DNA of 64,000 bases from Simmondsia chinensis (taxonomy: Eukaryota; Streptophyta; Magnoliopsida; Caryophyllales; Simmondsiaceae), in NCBI GenBank assembly GCA_018398585.1, contig JAGTTD010000010.1, positions 1,815,501 through 1,879,500 of the forward strand, written 5' to 3'. Every line of letters starts with the position of its first letter. Positions within the stretch are counted from its first letter, which is position 1. Below the pieces are notes generated by a model that was given only the letters and a program-made list of their open reading frames with translations, was not told the DNA's origin and ran no database searches. A program made the position numbers and the translations under genes. Of the stretch, positions 22,200 through 34,514 are shown piece by piece.

Positions 22200-22764
22200 T
22201 GTTAGGATATGTCTCAAATTCATTGGATTTATGAAGAGGCTTGCCGTGCGAAGGCCGATCGATTGGGAGTATATCCGATCGTTCGGAAACAGCGCTGTAG
22301 AAGATCCGCTCCGGCAGAGGAGCTAATCGATCGGCATAGTGCCGATCAATCGGGACCTGGTCCCCCACGTGTGTTTTAGGTCACGCCGTGCATATATATA
22401 TAGAAGAGGGACTTGAGACTTTTTGCATTGAGAGCAGCCGCATGTCAATTTAGAGAGAGAATCCAATCAAGAGAGAGCGCAGTCATTAAGAATTGAGAGG
22501 AAGTGATTTTGCAATTCTTCCATGGAATTCGTTCAGATGAAGTGCCTTTGTAATTCTTCCATTATTTTAATCAATAAAGAATCTTCATCTCCGCTCATAA
22601 CTTTTTCCTTCTCGATTGAAGATGGGTTTTCCACGTAAATCTCTGTCTTCTTCATTTGTTCTCTTTTACCTATTGTTTACTTTTATTTGTATGTTGTAGT
22701 ATTTGATTCGAATCCAGTTCTTAGGTGTTAAGTTCCGCATTAGGAAGATATTACTTCCTTTACA
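22200..22764 (+). mobile_element. Solo or remnant Copia-like LTR (about 565 bp)
   Basis: It starts TGTTAGGATATGTCTC and ends CCTTTACA, followed by a primer-site-like TCGGTATCATAGC. Inside are a TATA stretch (CATATATATATAGAAGAGG) and the Copia-style leader TTTTCCACGTAAATCTC. No second LTR or coding domain follows. Confidence 0.6.
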
Positions 22765-22962
22765 AATCGGTATCATAGCATATCGGATTTGTCCAGATTC
22801 CCAATAAATTGGTATCATAACATATCAAATTGTTCTAGATTTACTTACAAGTACTTTAAAAACGACAACCCCAAAAGTTTAGGGCTCCTAAAATTTGAGG
22901 GTCCCAAATGGTTGCGTAGATTGCTTAGGATTATGTCGAGTTATTTACGCCGTTGGTCTTAT

Positions 22963-23260
22963 GTTTCTAATTTTATTCAAATTGATCTCTGATCTTTTTA
23001 AAATTGTTAAAATTAGTCCCTCATCTTTTCTTTTATTCAAAATAGTCCATTATGTTTTATTTTATTACAAAATTAGTCCCTAATCTTTTTAATTTGTACC
23101 TATTTTGGTCACAATATAGGGGACTAATTTGTCAAAAAATAAAATATAAGGGATCATTTTAAACAAAAGAAAAGATAAGGGATTAATTTGAAAAAATTTT
23201 AAAAGTTGAGGAACCAATTTGAACAAAGTTATAAAAATGAGGGATTAATTTTAAAATAAA
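22963..23260. mobile_element. MITE family F (long imperfect inverted repeat)
   Basis: The left arm (TTAAAATTAGTCCCTCATC) and right arm (AAGGGATTAATTTG) are inverted, with repeated AGTCC/GGACTAAT blocks. No ORF. Confidence 0.55.
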
Positions 23261-23334
23261 AACGAATGCCTAATTTAAACAAACTTAAAAAGATAAGGTT
23301 GGACCCTATTGCATCATATAATAAACACACACAC

Positions 23335-23337
<3 letters not shown>

Positions 23338-23371
<34 letters not shown>
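23338..23371. repeat. (TA)n microsatellite
   Basis: An AT dinucleotide run of about 30 bp. Confidence 0.9.
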
Positions 23372-23374
<3 letters not shown>

Positions 23375-23853
23375 AATGTCGAACTAATTCAGCGACTTTG
23401 TACTGAAAGGAGTAAATTTTCACTTGAATATGTTTATAGTTGATGCCAAAATAATTATATATATCAAGACAAAAAGTAGACGACACTCAAACAGTAGAAT
23501 GTATTGTTCGAAACAAAAACACGAAAATAAAACCCAATAGCACGAAATACAGACAAAAAAATTGCAGCAAAGTAATAACCCACGAGGCTCGATCTCTAGA
23601 TAATGAGCACTTGGAAGGAGAACAACTTCAGAATCTACCAAAATATTGAACTATACAAAAGCAAGCTCCCGAACAGCCACCCACAGAAGTAGCGTTACAT
23701 ATTTTTAATAATCACAAAACCGGCCACCGAAGAAAGCATCGAACATATTGCCGTAAAGTTATAAGAAGACTATCATATTCAAATTGAAGAAACATTCGCA
23801 GCTCGCCGAGCGCAAGGAGAGGGACTAAAAACTAAACCAACACATATGTAAGC

Positions 23854-26198
23854 TGTTAGGAACTGTGCCCTGAAATCCAAATTTATTCTGAATATATTAT
23901 TTTAATTAATAAATAAAATTGAAGTTCCAATCGTTTTCTAGTTAAATTTGTGTATTTAAGCATTTATACTGCATGTGATTTTCTTTCGGGAGGCATCCAT
24001 GAGATTTATTCTGGTTGTTGCTGGGGTTTCCGTGCTTGTTGGTTTTGCTCCGGCTCCTTTGTGGTTTTTGTGTTTTGTTTTGTTTGGCCGTTTGTCTGCG
24101 TGCTTTCCAAGTTTGCCGTTTCGGTTGTTTGTCTGGGTCTTTGTCTTCTTTGGGTCCGCTTGCATCGTTTGTTTTGGCTGTGTTGGTCTCCTATCGGGTC
24201 TTTGCCTCTCCGTGTTCCTTTTGCTTCGTTTGAGGTCCTGTTTTTTCTTTTTCTTTTGTTGTTCTTGTTTTTTGGTCTTCTTTCGGCTAGCTTCAGGCTA
24301 GCTTCAGGCCTCGTTTTTTCGAGTTTGCCTGTCTTATATCGGCACTTCGGTGTCACTTATGGAAAAAAATGAGATGGGTGTAGTTCTCAGACTACAATTT
24401 ACATGTTTGTTCTAAGTGGTTTATGAGACTAAGCCACAGATAGATTTGGAACAAATGATATGGATTGTTGTTTGAAAGACTCGTAGTCGAAGACAAGTCT
24501 GGACCACTTGTATGTTAAGACTATAACGAGACACTTTAGATGGCTTGTCTTGGTCATGTGGATGGAGATTCAAAAGTGTTAAGTTAGTGTGTTTGACACA
24601 CTGAGTTGGACCATATGGGTTACTTATTTCTAGACTACTATCGGAGGTGAGTGATTCACGTTGTACTGTTTGATGACGACTCTAAATCCTGAGGGTATTC
24701 TGGACTTGTGCATGGAGCGTTAGTTACTTTGGTGTACTATAAATAAGGTCTAAAACGAATGACTGAAATCCCACGTACACTGGGTAGCGGCGTGAAGTAT
24801 GACAAGGATTAGGTATTCTATAGGGAATCTACAATCTCTTATGAGATACAGATGTCCCCTTAGTTGATTCGCAAATATTTGAATAGTTCGGAAGCTTTGG
24901 CCAAAGTATTCTAAGTGTTTGACATTTGGAATTTATACTGTGAATATGTTTAAATATAAGTGAATTATTCAGTGAAGGGCGAGTCGGTAATTAATGGAGA
25001 AGCTGTGAGAAGGATAATGGTAGTGGTTATATTCATCCTTTATCATGAAAATCTAGTGGATGGGTCGTTGTCATCAATATAGTATATTAGGGAGATATCG
25101 AATAAATAATTTAAGTCTGAAGTGCAGTGAGATTTATTTAGTGGAATTAAGTCTCATTAAATGGTAATTAAATTAATATCATAAGATGATTTAATTTTAC
25201 CCGTTTGGAGCTAGATTTAAATTGTCCCTGAGGTTCTTGCACAAGCCTCTGTATTTTATTGCCATTAGAAAAATATTAAAGAATTCATGAGTTGAATTAT
25301 TTATCCATAAGATGGGTAAATTAATTTTGCAAAATATTATTCATGAGATGAATAAATATTAAAAAATTATAAAATAAAATAATTTTTGAAAATTAAAATT
25401 CATAGGATGAATTTTTATATGTGGGAAAAAAAAAAATCGCGTTTAAAACCTACACAGTAGCGATCCGGGTGAACCGGATCCAACGAACCAGCGCTCGACA
25501 CGTGTCACGCCCTGGGACGCCCACCTAGGCTATCGGCGTCCCCACGCGGGGACCAATCACGCGTTGACACATGTCATGCGTTTTGAATTTAAAACTAACG
25601 CTATTTTGAACAGTAATTAAACGACACGTTTTAATTGCTTTTGTAATTAAACGTTGCTTTTTGACTTAAACTGCGAATCCATATAATTAGATTTTTTCGC
25701 TCCAGTATATTTCTATAAATAGAGGGGCTTATTCCGAGGTTTTGGCGTCAGAGTTCAAAATAATTCTTTAGGGTTTTTAAAATTGTTTTGGAGACCCAAT
25801 TTAATAGTTTTCAGAGCCCACCCTCCGGGCAGTTCGAGGTCATTACGTAGAAGGTCTTGGGGTCTCGATTTTGAAGAAAATTATTTTCTTTCTGGTTCTT
25901 CTTTTATTGGAGCAACTCCAGGTATATTCTTCTTTCCTTCTTCTTTTAGTTTCGCTTTTCTATTTATTTATATTATTCGTTATTATGCCCGTTTAAGTTT
26001 ATGTATTGTTATGAATGTATTAGAGTAAAAGGCCTGTAAATCTAATTTAAGAATTTAGATCTGATGATTTAAATTATAAATTTAAGTTAGTAGAATTAAA
26101 ATTAGAAATTTTAAATCAACCCTAGGTTTAGAGTTATGAATTCTAAACCTGTTCCGCTGCGTAATCTTTAAGGAGAATATTTGAAATTCATCCCAACA
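23854..26198 (+). mobile_element. Long solo LTR (2345 bp) containing a retroposon
   Basis: It starts TGTTAGGAACTGTGCCC and ends ATTCATCCCAACA, giving the inverted ends TGTTRGGA. A promoter-like TATA (CTATAAATAGAGGGGC) lies at about 25716. The downstream bases show only a weak primer-site resemblance and no internal domain was found, so this reads as a solo LTR or fragment. The expected 5-bp duplication is not visible. A retroposon at 24008-24367 interrupts it. Confidence 0.6.
24008..24367 (+). mobile_element. Poly(A) retroposon nested in the LTR
   Basis: A G/T-rich insert ends TCACTTATGGAAAAAAA. ATGAGAT occurs at both ends (about 24000 and 24368) and may be its target duplication. The ORFs through it have no domain. 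It resembles family P in style, but I could not align it well. Confidence 0.45.
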
Positions 26199-26394
26199 AC
26201 CGGTATTAAGGCAAAAGGTTTATAGAGATAAGCTTATTCCCGGGAACTCTGGCACGTGAGGTGTCACGAAGTGTGACTCTCCGACCGGGGGCTTAGGTAA
26301 AGCGAAGAGTCTCATACTCTAAGTGCTCTAATAGGTGCCTATGTTGTGACCATAGTTGAGAACTATGAACCCAATAGTCGGCATCAGAGTTTAT

Positions 26395-27780
26395 TTTTCA
26401 ACAAAATTTATGTTTTTTCCCAATATAAGCACAAAAAAAAAAAAGGGAAGCGACAAGCTTTAATAATTTCTCTGCCTAAAACTGAACGCAAATCTTTTGT
26501 TTTTTCTAATCGAGGTGTCACGAAGCGACAAACTTTTGTTGTTTTTATGGGATGTCAATTTTTGTATTGCGAATTTGATCACTTATTATCAAAAAAAAAA
26601 AAAAAAAATTAGAGTATACACTCGATCAAGTTAAAATTGAAATAAAATATACGATATAAAATCACAATAGAAAACATTTTTCCCCAGTGTGGGAAAATGT
26701 TTTCTCCTAGACTTTGGAATGTACAGGCTGTCGTATTAAAAATGTAGGGTTGTTGGACTTGTATTCAGCATACTCACATGGGTTGCATTGCTTGATTTTT
26801 GGGTAATTTTTGTAAACTCTTTTAATGTAAAATTATTTTTTTACATTTACAAATTTAATTTTTTGTTACGATAGCGTTTTATATTTTTTGATACTTAGCG
26901 AACAAAGTTCATTACAGAAATCAGCATCCCGCAAATGTCGGAAAATCACGCTGAAATGTGACAGAACCAAAACGTACAGTACTAAAACAGGATCCGAACA
27001 AAAAAAATATATCCACCATCGACTGAAAAATCAAAACCAAAGTGATTGGCTAAGCGAACGCCCAACCTCCAATTTGTGAATAATTTTATCTATAATTTTC
27101 ATTATTATTATCTCTTTATTCAATTGTGAAATAAGAATTATTTATATGTACTCTTTATTAAATATATTCAAATGAAGGTACGACTCTCTTACTATATCCA
27201 TCTTTATTCCTCTTTACCATCCCCTTCTTTCTACTCGCCTCTACTAAATGCCAAACAAAATTTTAGTTAAATGTATACTATCTTAACTTTATAAGATTAT
27301 TAACTATATTAAAAATATATATATATAATATTTTATTTAGTGTATTTCTTTTTCTTTTATTTTTGTTTCTTTTTCACTTTATTGAGTTCTTTCGAGCCTT
27401 GACTTTACGGATATGTCGACTTTTGTATTACAAGTTTTCTCGCTAAAAAAAATTAATTCCGCTTTTGGTGTTATTGTCTATTTTGGATTTTTTTGAGAGG
27501 TTTGCCTTATGTAGTATTGTTTTCAGGTATTTTTATATTATTTTTTTATACTTATTTATTTTTAAATCTTCTGTTATGAGTTGTCGGTTTTTATATTAGG
27601 AGTACTATTGCTACTTACCTACGAAAGGAAAAATCAAACGTGCCAGCTAGAAAGAGTTGAAGTACTGTTGAAGTTATGATTGTTCAAAACAAAAGTTTTG
27701 AATGTTAGTGTCCTCGTATTATTTTATATTGTTTTATTTATATTGTATATGAAATTAAATGTCAAATAAATAAATTATCT
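26395..27780. other. AT-rich intergenic sequence with poly(A) retroposon traces
   Basis: An A run of 18 at about 26590-26608 may mark a decayed retroposon tail (26395-26608). From 26610 to 27780 I see no gene or named element. Confidence 0.4.
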
Positions 27781-27784
27781 CAAA

Positions 27785-28066
27785 AGTTTAAGCTGATGAG
27801 TAAAGATGTAGGACTGATTTTATATTCTAACATGCCTCTTCACGAAAATATTCATTGGGTTTTAAGTATGGATATTACACAAGTTCACACCATACTTTAT
27901 GTTTAAATTATATTAATATTGAAAGGGGTGCTTGTTGAGATTCTAATATATGATCTTCTAGTCAACAAAACTCTGTTACCATGTTAAGAAACCAATTATT
28001 ACAAGAGCTTAATTAAGTTGATGGTAAAGTATCAAGATTAGTTTTATACTCAAACATAAAATTCAT
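27785..28066 (-). mobile_element. TRIM family 1 element
   Basis: Two LTR-like repeats (27785-27832 and about 27988-28066), each with AAGCTGAT/AAGTTGAT and TTTTATACTC/TTTTATATTC blocks. They flank an internal region ending in TCTGTTACCATG, the reverse of the primer site. Partly decayed. Confidence 0.6.
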
Positions 28067-28231
28067 AATAATTTTTGTGTAGCTCCATCGACCATCACAT
28101 GGAGAATCATCGATGAGTAACACAAACAGCTACTTTCAGATACAAGACACCACGGACAGATTCATCTCCTCAGATTGGACTACCTTTACAGTGCCAGATT
28201 GTTATTACCATCATGACTGATATTTATATAT

Positions 28232-28486
28232 ACCAAAGAGGGCACCAACATGCTGTCACCGGATCCCATTAGAACTCCGAAGTTAAGGGTGTTTGGGCGA
28301 GAGTAGTACTAGGATGGGTGACCTTCTGGGAAGTCCTCATCCTCAGGTTGGGGGAACTGGAAAACAGCCTCTTTTCAGGTTAACACCCTGAAAGGGAAAG
28401 GCTGCGTACATCCCCCCCCCCCCCCCCCCCGGATCCTGCGTAGGCGGAAGCCCTTGAGACACTGGGTATGTTTCTTTTCCTTTTTT
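28232..28486 (+). mobile_element. 5S rRNA-headed SINE, copy 2
   Basis: It starts ACCAAAGAGGGCACCAAC, then the 5S block (CACCGGATCCCATTAGAACT, GGGCGAGAGTAGTACTAGGA, TGGGTGACCTTCTGGGAAG). The body has ACAGCCTC, GGCTGCGTACATCC, GATCCTGCGTAGGCGG and GAGACACTGGGTATG, then a T-rich tail. A 19-base C run (28412-28430) expands a shorter C run of the family. A clear target duplication is not visible; TTACCATCAT and TTACCACCAT are possible remnants. Confidence 0.88.
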
Positions 28487-28965
28487 ACCACCATAGCGAG
28501 CCATTTTCAAATATAATTGAGTTACTTTGAGATTAATTACTCTAATTTTTTTGAAAATTAATAATCAAAGTCGTGATACAAAATGAATGTACTTTGTAAG
28601 GACGAGATCTGAAACAGTACACATAAAAGCGTGTAGAATACCCAAATTGTTACGAATGAGATTCTCCCACGTTGCGACACCCTTTTCTTATAATAATTCA
28701 ATAATTAATTAGTTTGTACCAATGGTATAATTCTTGACTTTTTATAATAAATGCCAATATATCCACCGACTCTAGATTGGTACATTTGAATGTTAAAAGA
28801 CATTAAATGTTAGTTATTATTTTGATTTTAATTCTATTAGAATAGTCGTATTTATATAAATACTAATGTCCATTCACTACTGCATGGAGGAAGATAATTT
28901 TAAATGCCAATTTTAAATTACTTGGATGACTAAATGAGATTTCAGTTAAGAGTTGAGTGATCAAA

Positions 28966-29210
28966 AAGGAAAGGAACATACCCAGCACCTTAAAGGCTCC
29001 CGCCTACGCAGGGTCTGGGGGGGGGGTGAATGTAAGCAGCCTTCCCCCTTCAGGCTGTTGACCTGAAGAGAGGCTGTTTCCCAGTGCCCCCCAACTTGAG
29101 GGTGAGGACTTCACAGGAAGTCACCTATCCTGATACTACTCTCGCCCAAGCACGCTTAACTTCGGAGTTCTAATGGGATCCGATGACGGCGTCTTGGTGC
29201 CCTCTTTGGT
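28966..29210 (-). mobile_element. 5S rRNA-headed SINE, copy 3 (245 bp)
   Basis: The flanking duplication AGTTGAGTGA(T/C)CAAA (28951-28965 and 29211-29225) differs at one base. The insert has the same 5S head and the same body, ending in sense ATGTTCCTTTCC plus T. It lies inverted to copy 2, 479 bp away. Confidence 0.92.
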
Positions 29211-29219
29211 AGTTGAGTG

Positions 29220-29385
29220 ACCAAATTATCTAAAATTTAAGTTTGGTGACTAATTTGTCCAATTTTAAATGACTTTAGTGACCAAATGTAACTTTTTTAA
29301 GAGTTAGGTGACTAAAACTTTCAAATTTTGAGTTGGGTGACCAACTTGTCTATTTTTTATCATTTCGGTGACTAAAATGGGACTT
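29220..29385. repeat. Decayed repeat of GGTGACTAA blocks
   Basis: Repeated phrases GGTGACTAA and GTGACCAA every 30-50 bp, continuing the sequence in which 5S-SINE copy 3 landed (28920-28965). Probably an old MITE; no ORF. Confidence 0.4.
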
Positions 29386-29739
29386 TTGTCGCTTGGAGGA
29401 CCTTCGCAGACTGATTTTCAGTCCCATGTCCAGAATTAAACTCATACCTAGATTGGCTGTAACACATGTCACTCAGACATCTGATGCTCATTCTCATGTA
29501 CGGTCTCCTCGTATTGAATTCTAGCCCATATTATTCAATCCTTGTGTTTCACATCTTTCCTCCTAAAAAGCGTCCCCAGGTACGGACCATGGGTAGAGCC
29601 GCCAGAAAGTTCCCCGGCTTTGTCTATATTGCGCTCCCAGTATATTCTGATCTGCCATTTTCTTCCTATTGCTTTTTTTTTTTTTTTTATGTTATTGCAC
29701 TTTTAAACTATGCTAATGTACATATAAAAATTTTATCAT

Positions 29740-31130
29740 CTTAATTATTAAAAATAAAAAAACATACAATGATGGTCTCCGATCTTGGAAGAAAGAACAG
29801 TAGACAAAATGTAACCATTAACGCATAAGTTTTCTCATTGTCTTGAATCTTTCTTATAACTTTCACATAGCATAATTTTCTAAACCCGAATCTACTTGCT
29901 CTCACCCTCGTCACTACCAACGTTCCTCCCTCAATCACAACAATGTCAAAGGAATCAATTCTGTCAAAAACTTAAACCGATTGGTAAAGGTATAAGAATG
30001 ATATTGCACTCTAAGAATGTAAGAAGCAAAACCTCGCCGAGCCCCTAACACTAAGACTTTGACGCCTCACCACTAGCCCAACAGACTTGGCTCATCTCTT
30101 GTTAACCGTATATTACTTTTATAGACGTCTTAAAAAACACCATTTTACTCCTATAGGAGGAGTTCTTAGACATCGATAAGATTACTTTTAATTAAGTACT
30201 TTATTTTGAGGTTCGAACCCTATTAAATTTTTAGCTTTGGAGGTCTCAATTTCAAATGATTGGATGCAACAAGTTGAAAAAAAGTAGTTGAAAATATATT
30301 AATTTTTGTTAGCAATTTATTGGGTATAAAGCAAAACATGCACAAAACATTATTTTAAAGAAAATATCACTGGGGCATAACAAGTTTCAAAATTTTATTA
30401 ATTAAATACCACTTTATCGTAATTTGATAGTTTCTTGTTCAAAAATGCTAAGACGAAACTTGATTCCTATAATACATAAGCATTTGTACCGAGAAATGGT
30501 AATACGACAGGTGATTTTGATAATATACTGGTAGTTCACATTGAAATCCGGTTAACTTTTTTTTTCGATCAAAAAAAAAAAAACTGATGTTAACATTTTC
30601 TATTAAAATTACTCAAATTCTTGCACAAATTGATCAAGTTTTGACAATATTAAAAAATTAAAATATCTTATTCTATATATTAAAATATCAAAATATTTAG
30701 ATGATAAATGTTCAAACATAATGTTACTTAAGTGATAATTTTTCTTATTTTATATTCTATTTATATTTTGCTTTAATATACTATTATATTAAAGTTTAAA
30801 TTTTTTTTTTTTAATAGCAGTAAAATTTTATTTAAGTAATATTGAATTAAATATAGTGGTTGCCCACTTCTGAATAATAATGATGTTATGTTTCCAGTTT
30901 TAATTTGCTAATCTACAGCTTATAACAATAATAATAATTAATTTTATCAAAAATGAGAGAAAATGACAATGCCATTTGATTGTTTTTTTAATTTAAATAT
31001 TTAATTCTTTCATCTTGTCATCACCGTTGAAACAAACATACTTTGAGCTGTCAGCTCTCAAAATTATTCTGACATTTGATTTGGATTTTTGTTTTATTTA
31101 TCGGGATGACTCGATTATAGTTAAGTAGAT
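29740..31130. other. AT-rich intergenic sequence; possible MITE E fragment
   Basis: No gene. 30330-30710 has phrases (GGTAGTTCACATTGAAATCC, TCTATTAAAATTACTC) that loosely resemble MITE family E. Confidence 0.35.
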
Positions 31131-31374
31131 CGTAAAGTAAGGGTAATGAAACTTGTCGGCCGTCGCTTATTATTCGTTAGTGTTTCGGAGCTTCACTTTG
31201 AGTTCTTAAGCTTGGAAGTTTCTCCCTTTGTTTTATTTATGTTGCTTATTCAGAGGCGTTTGTATTTTCGTTGTTTATATGAAAAGACATTACGTATTTT
31301 CTTAAAGATATTCTTTACTCTCCATACTTATCAGAAAAAAGTTTCTCCCTTTATTTAATCCGAGGATCGCTATT

Positions 31375-32178
31375 GGTATATGTGCCCACTTTAGTGGGTT
31401 TGGAATTTCGTTCGTATCCCCTAGATTCGTCTGTCTTTTTTTCTTTTGATATTGTTTGCTTTTTCTATTGTACGCTTTCCATGTGTGTTAGCTTATACAC
31501 CGCTCTAGTGGGTGCGTCTAGAGGTGTTCACGGTTTGGTTAACCGTAACCAAAATACTTATAAATCTCTAACCGTTACCGTAATCGAAAAGACTGGTTAA
31601 CCGACTTTCGATAAATCAGTAATTCGGTTCGATTATGTCGGTTAACCGGTAACCGGAAAAGTAATACAACTCCTCTTTTATGTTGTACGATCTATCTTCT
31701 TAATGGTTTATAAATGTCCAAAAAATACATTAAACGTGAGAATATTCAACAAATTATGAGTTTATAGTACAATTCTAAAAACTTAAACGTATAATATCTT
31801 ATTTTAGCCAACATTTGAGCAAGGGAGTAGCACTAAATTATGGCAACGTAATGCTTAATTAGTATTTGGGATATAACAATGAGGTATAAATACTCCATAA
31901 TAGAAGATGAACTAAGAAAAAAGATAAAGCTAAACACGCTTTATAGAAAGGTCATTTATATGGTAGAAAAACATACTTAGTAAACAATATAATATTATAA
32001 CACGTGAAAATATATAAATGATATATATTATTTCGGTAAATCGGTTAACCGAACCAAAAATTCGGTATGGTTAACTGCATTTTTAGGTCGGTATTTTGGG
32101 ATTTCGGTTACGGATTTTTTTGAACACCCCTAGGTGGGTCTGTTTATGCATCACGACTTTGTCGCAATTTATCAAAAA
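31375..32178 (+). mobile_element. Poly(A) retroposon split by a hAT insertion
   Basis: The right end, ACTTTGTCGCAATTTATC plus poly(A), matches the family P terminus. The left part lies at 31375-31518 and is joined across the hAT element at 31519-32132, whose 8-bp duplication falls inside the retroposon. The 5' end is uncertain. Confidence 0.5.
31519..32132. mobile_element. hAT-type non-autonomous element (614 bp) with 8-bp duplication
   Basis: Termini TAGAGGTGTTCACGG and TTTGAACACCCCTA are inverted. The flanks GGTGCGTC (31511-31518) and GGTGGGTC (32133-32140) are an 8-bp duplication with one mismatch. Subterminal GGTTAACCGGTAACCGG-type repeats occur in both arms. No transposase. Confidence 0.88.
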
Positions 32179-32179
32179 A

Positions 32180-32780
32180 AAAAGCGATTTTAATAAGAAA
32201 TTGCATATACAACTAGTAAAAGGGGAAAAAAAATCAATATAAAGCCTAGTCGATTATTATATCTATAACACAGATTAGTTTTAGGATGAAACCGTATTTA
32301 GACTTATACATGAATCTTATTTATACCAACTATGCAAGTCTGGTTCAAGACTCGATGAAATTTCACACGAAAAAATTTGACAATTAGGAAAGCGACAGTT
32401 TAATTATATATTAATAGCTAGTGCATAACAACACATCTATATAATACACTCGATACTTATCACACTTGTTATGTGTAGCATGGACCACGCAAAATAATTG
32501 AAGACACTCATATCGCGGCTCCAAATATTAAGCACTCGGTATAATTAATACCTGTAAATCTGAAAATTTAAATTGTAGGCAAAAATAATATCCATAAATT
32601 TGAGAAACGGATAATTTGATGTACATCTATACCAGACAATTAGGGTACTAAACAGTACAAAAATGATCACTTCAAGTATATCTGGTTAGTAAAAGTTTGT
32701 ATATCGGCTTGGGTACAGATGTCACTTTCAGATACACAATTTTAAAATATAAACCATCTTACTCATGAAAGAATAGGATG
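32180..32780. other. AT-rich intergenic sequence
   Basis: No gene or repeat that I can name. Confidence 0.4.
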
Positions 32781-32784
32781 AAAC

Positions 32785-32999
32785 TGTTGTGTATAAAACT
32801 ATTCCCGGGCCTTTACCCATAAGATTAAGCTTTTGAGACCGATGGTTCCTTGACATGGTATCAGAGCCTTGTTGATCAAGAGGTCACGGGTTCGAATCCC
32901 AACAGCCCCCACTTTCAATATTAATATAATTTAAGCACAAGGTATGAGGTGGCATTCACTTATAAGCTTAAGCTTTTGGGATAGATGGTTCCTTGACAG
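32785..32999 (+). mobile_element. TRIM family 1 element with truncated 3' LTR
   Basis: The 5' LTR (TGTTGTGTATAAAACTATTC to CCTTGACA) is followed by a perfect primer site TGGTATCAGAGCC (32858-32870). About 100 bp of internal sequence with GGTTCGAATCCC follows, then a shortened second LTR ending CCTTGACA at 32998. Confidence 0.8.
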
Positions 33000-33429
33000 A
33001 AACACATGAAAAATACCGAGGTTAAAAATTTTGGACAAAAGTTTTACATGGTATTCCGAGTTTCCAAAATATAAAGAAAATTAGAAAAGTGCTTTTTAAA
33101 CAAAATTTCCACTTTTTTCAAAAACATCAAAAAAATAAAAAAAAATTCTCTATTTTTAAACAATCTCTTTTATTTTCAAAATGTTACAATATAACTACAG
33201 TGTCATCGTTTTGGGACCAGACAAAAACGTTATCATAAGCTTGTATTATCTAACCCGACTTCTAATCTATTATTTTCCCCTTTTGTTTTCAACTGGTCGA
33301 TTTTAATCTGATCCAAGTCTAAACTGATGATGACTCGAAGACTATTCACTAAAAGGACTACAAAGAAAAAAACAAAAGTGATAACTACAACACCTCGTTG
33401 GAAAAATATTCCGCTAGGTAAAATATAAA

Positions 33430-33960
33430 ACTAATAAAGGACATCATCTTAAAGTTTGAGTTTTATTATTTAAGTAATATAATATTTTAATATATACAAT
33501 AAAGTATTAAGAGATTTGAATTTTTTATCACATATGTATCCTTTATTAGAATTTGATAAAATTTTGTAAGAATCTAACCAATTTTCTATAAGAAATGCTG
33601 ATTTAATACATAATTGTGCTAATATGTAAAGGTTATATCCATGCTTTTTGTTGAAATTCAATGAATTATGACAAAATATTAACCGAATTTTGATATAAAC
33701 TACCTATATATCAGCATGAACTGGATTTGTGTTATTGTTGTATCATGTGTCGTATCAGCATATTGTTTTTGTAAAAAAGTTACCAAATTCTATTGCAATC
33801 ACTTATATATTGTTGGAATCCTGTTCCACTTTAAAATTTTTCGACAAAAATCTGTCGAATTTCGACAAAAAAGGTATCTAATTGATAAAATTTTTGATTC
33901 TCAAGAAGGCCCATTTTATATATGCAAACATCAGAATACCTAAGTAATAAAAATTGTTTC
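33430..33960. mobile_element. MITE family E, copy
   Basis: Shares AATATTTTAATATATACAAT, TGATAAAATTTTGTAAGA and ATGATACC-like phrases with copies at 43975, 54400 and 57350. The outer arms are inverted. No ORF of note. Confidence 0.55.
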
Positions 33961-34514
33961 TGAAATATTTTGTATTTTAATTTTAATCTTATATTACTTA
34001 CCTGAATAAAAATTAATAAATGGTGTAAAATAAATAATGCCAAAAAAAAAGACGACTAAATCAAAACAAGAATCAAATTATGCTTGATTCGCACAAGAAT
34101 ATCAATATGGCATCTCCATTCAGATGCCTTAATTATTTTATTTTTGTCCACAAAAATATTACATAAAATATCTATAAATTATACTACAAGGTACAAAGCA
34201 GAAGTAAAAATTAAACAAATAACTTAACGAAAATTACTTATACACAACATGGGGGGAAGCAAAACTCCCAATTATTGTGCCCTAAATTACACACACAACT
34301 TTTTTACTTTTCTTTTCCAAAGTGATATTCTACGTAGAAAAAAAACCGAGTTTAACGCTTTCATCTTAAGTCGGGGATTCAATATTTTACAACATCCATA
34401 AAAAGAGGAGCCCATTGATAAAATTTCACAAGGTGTTATATGGGTTTTCTGTCTTATTTAATACCCGTGTTTTAAAATACCAAATGCTCGACTTATCGAA
34501 TACGGAAGGTTGTA

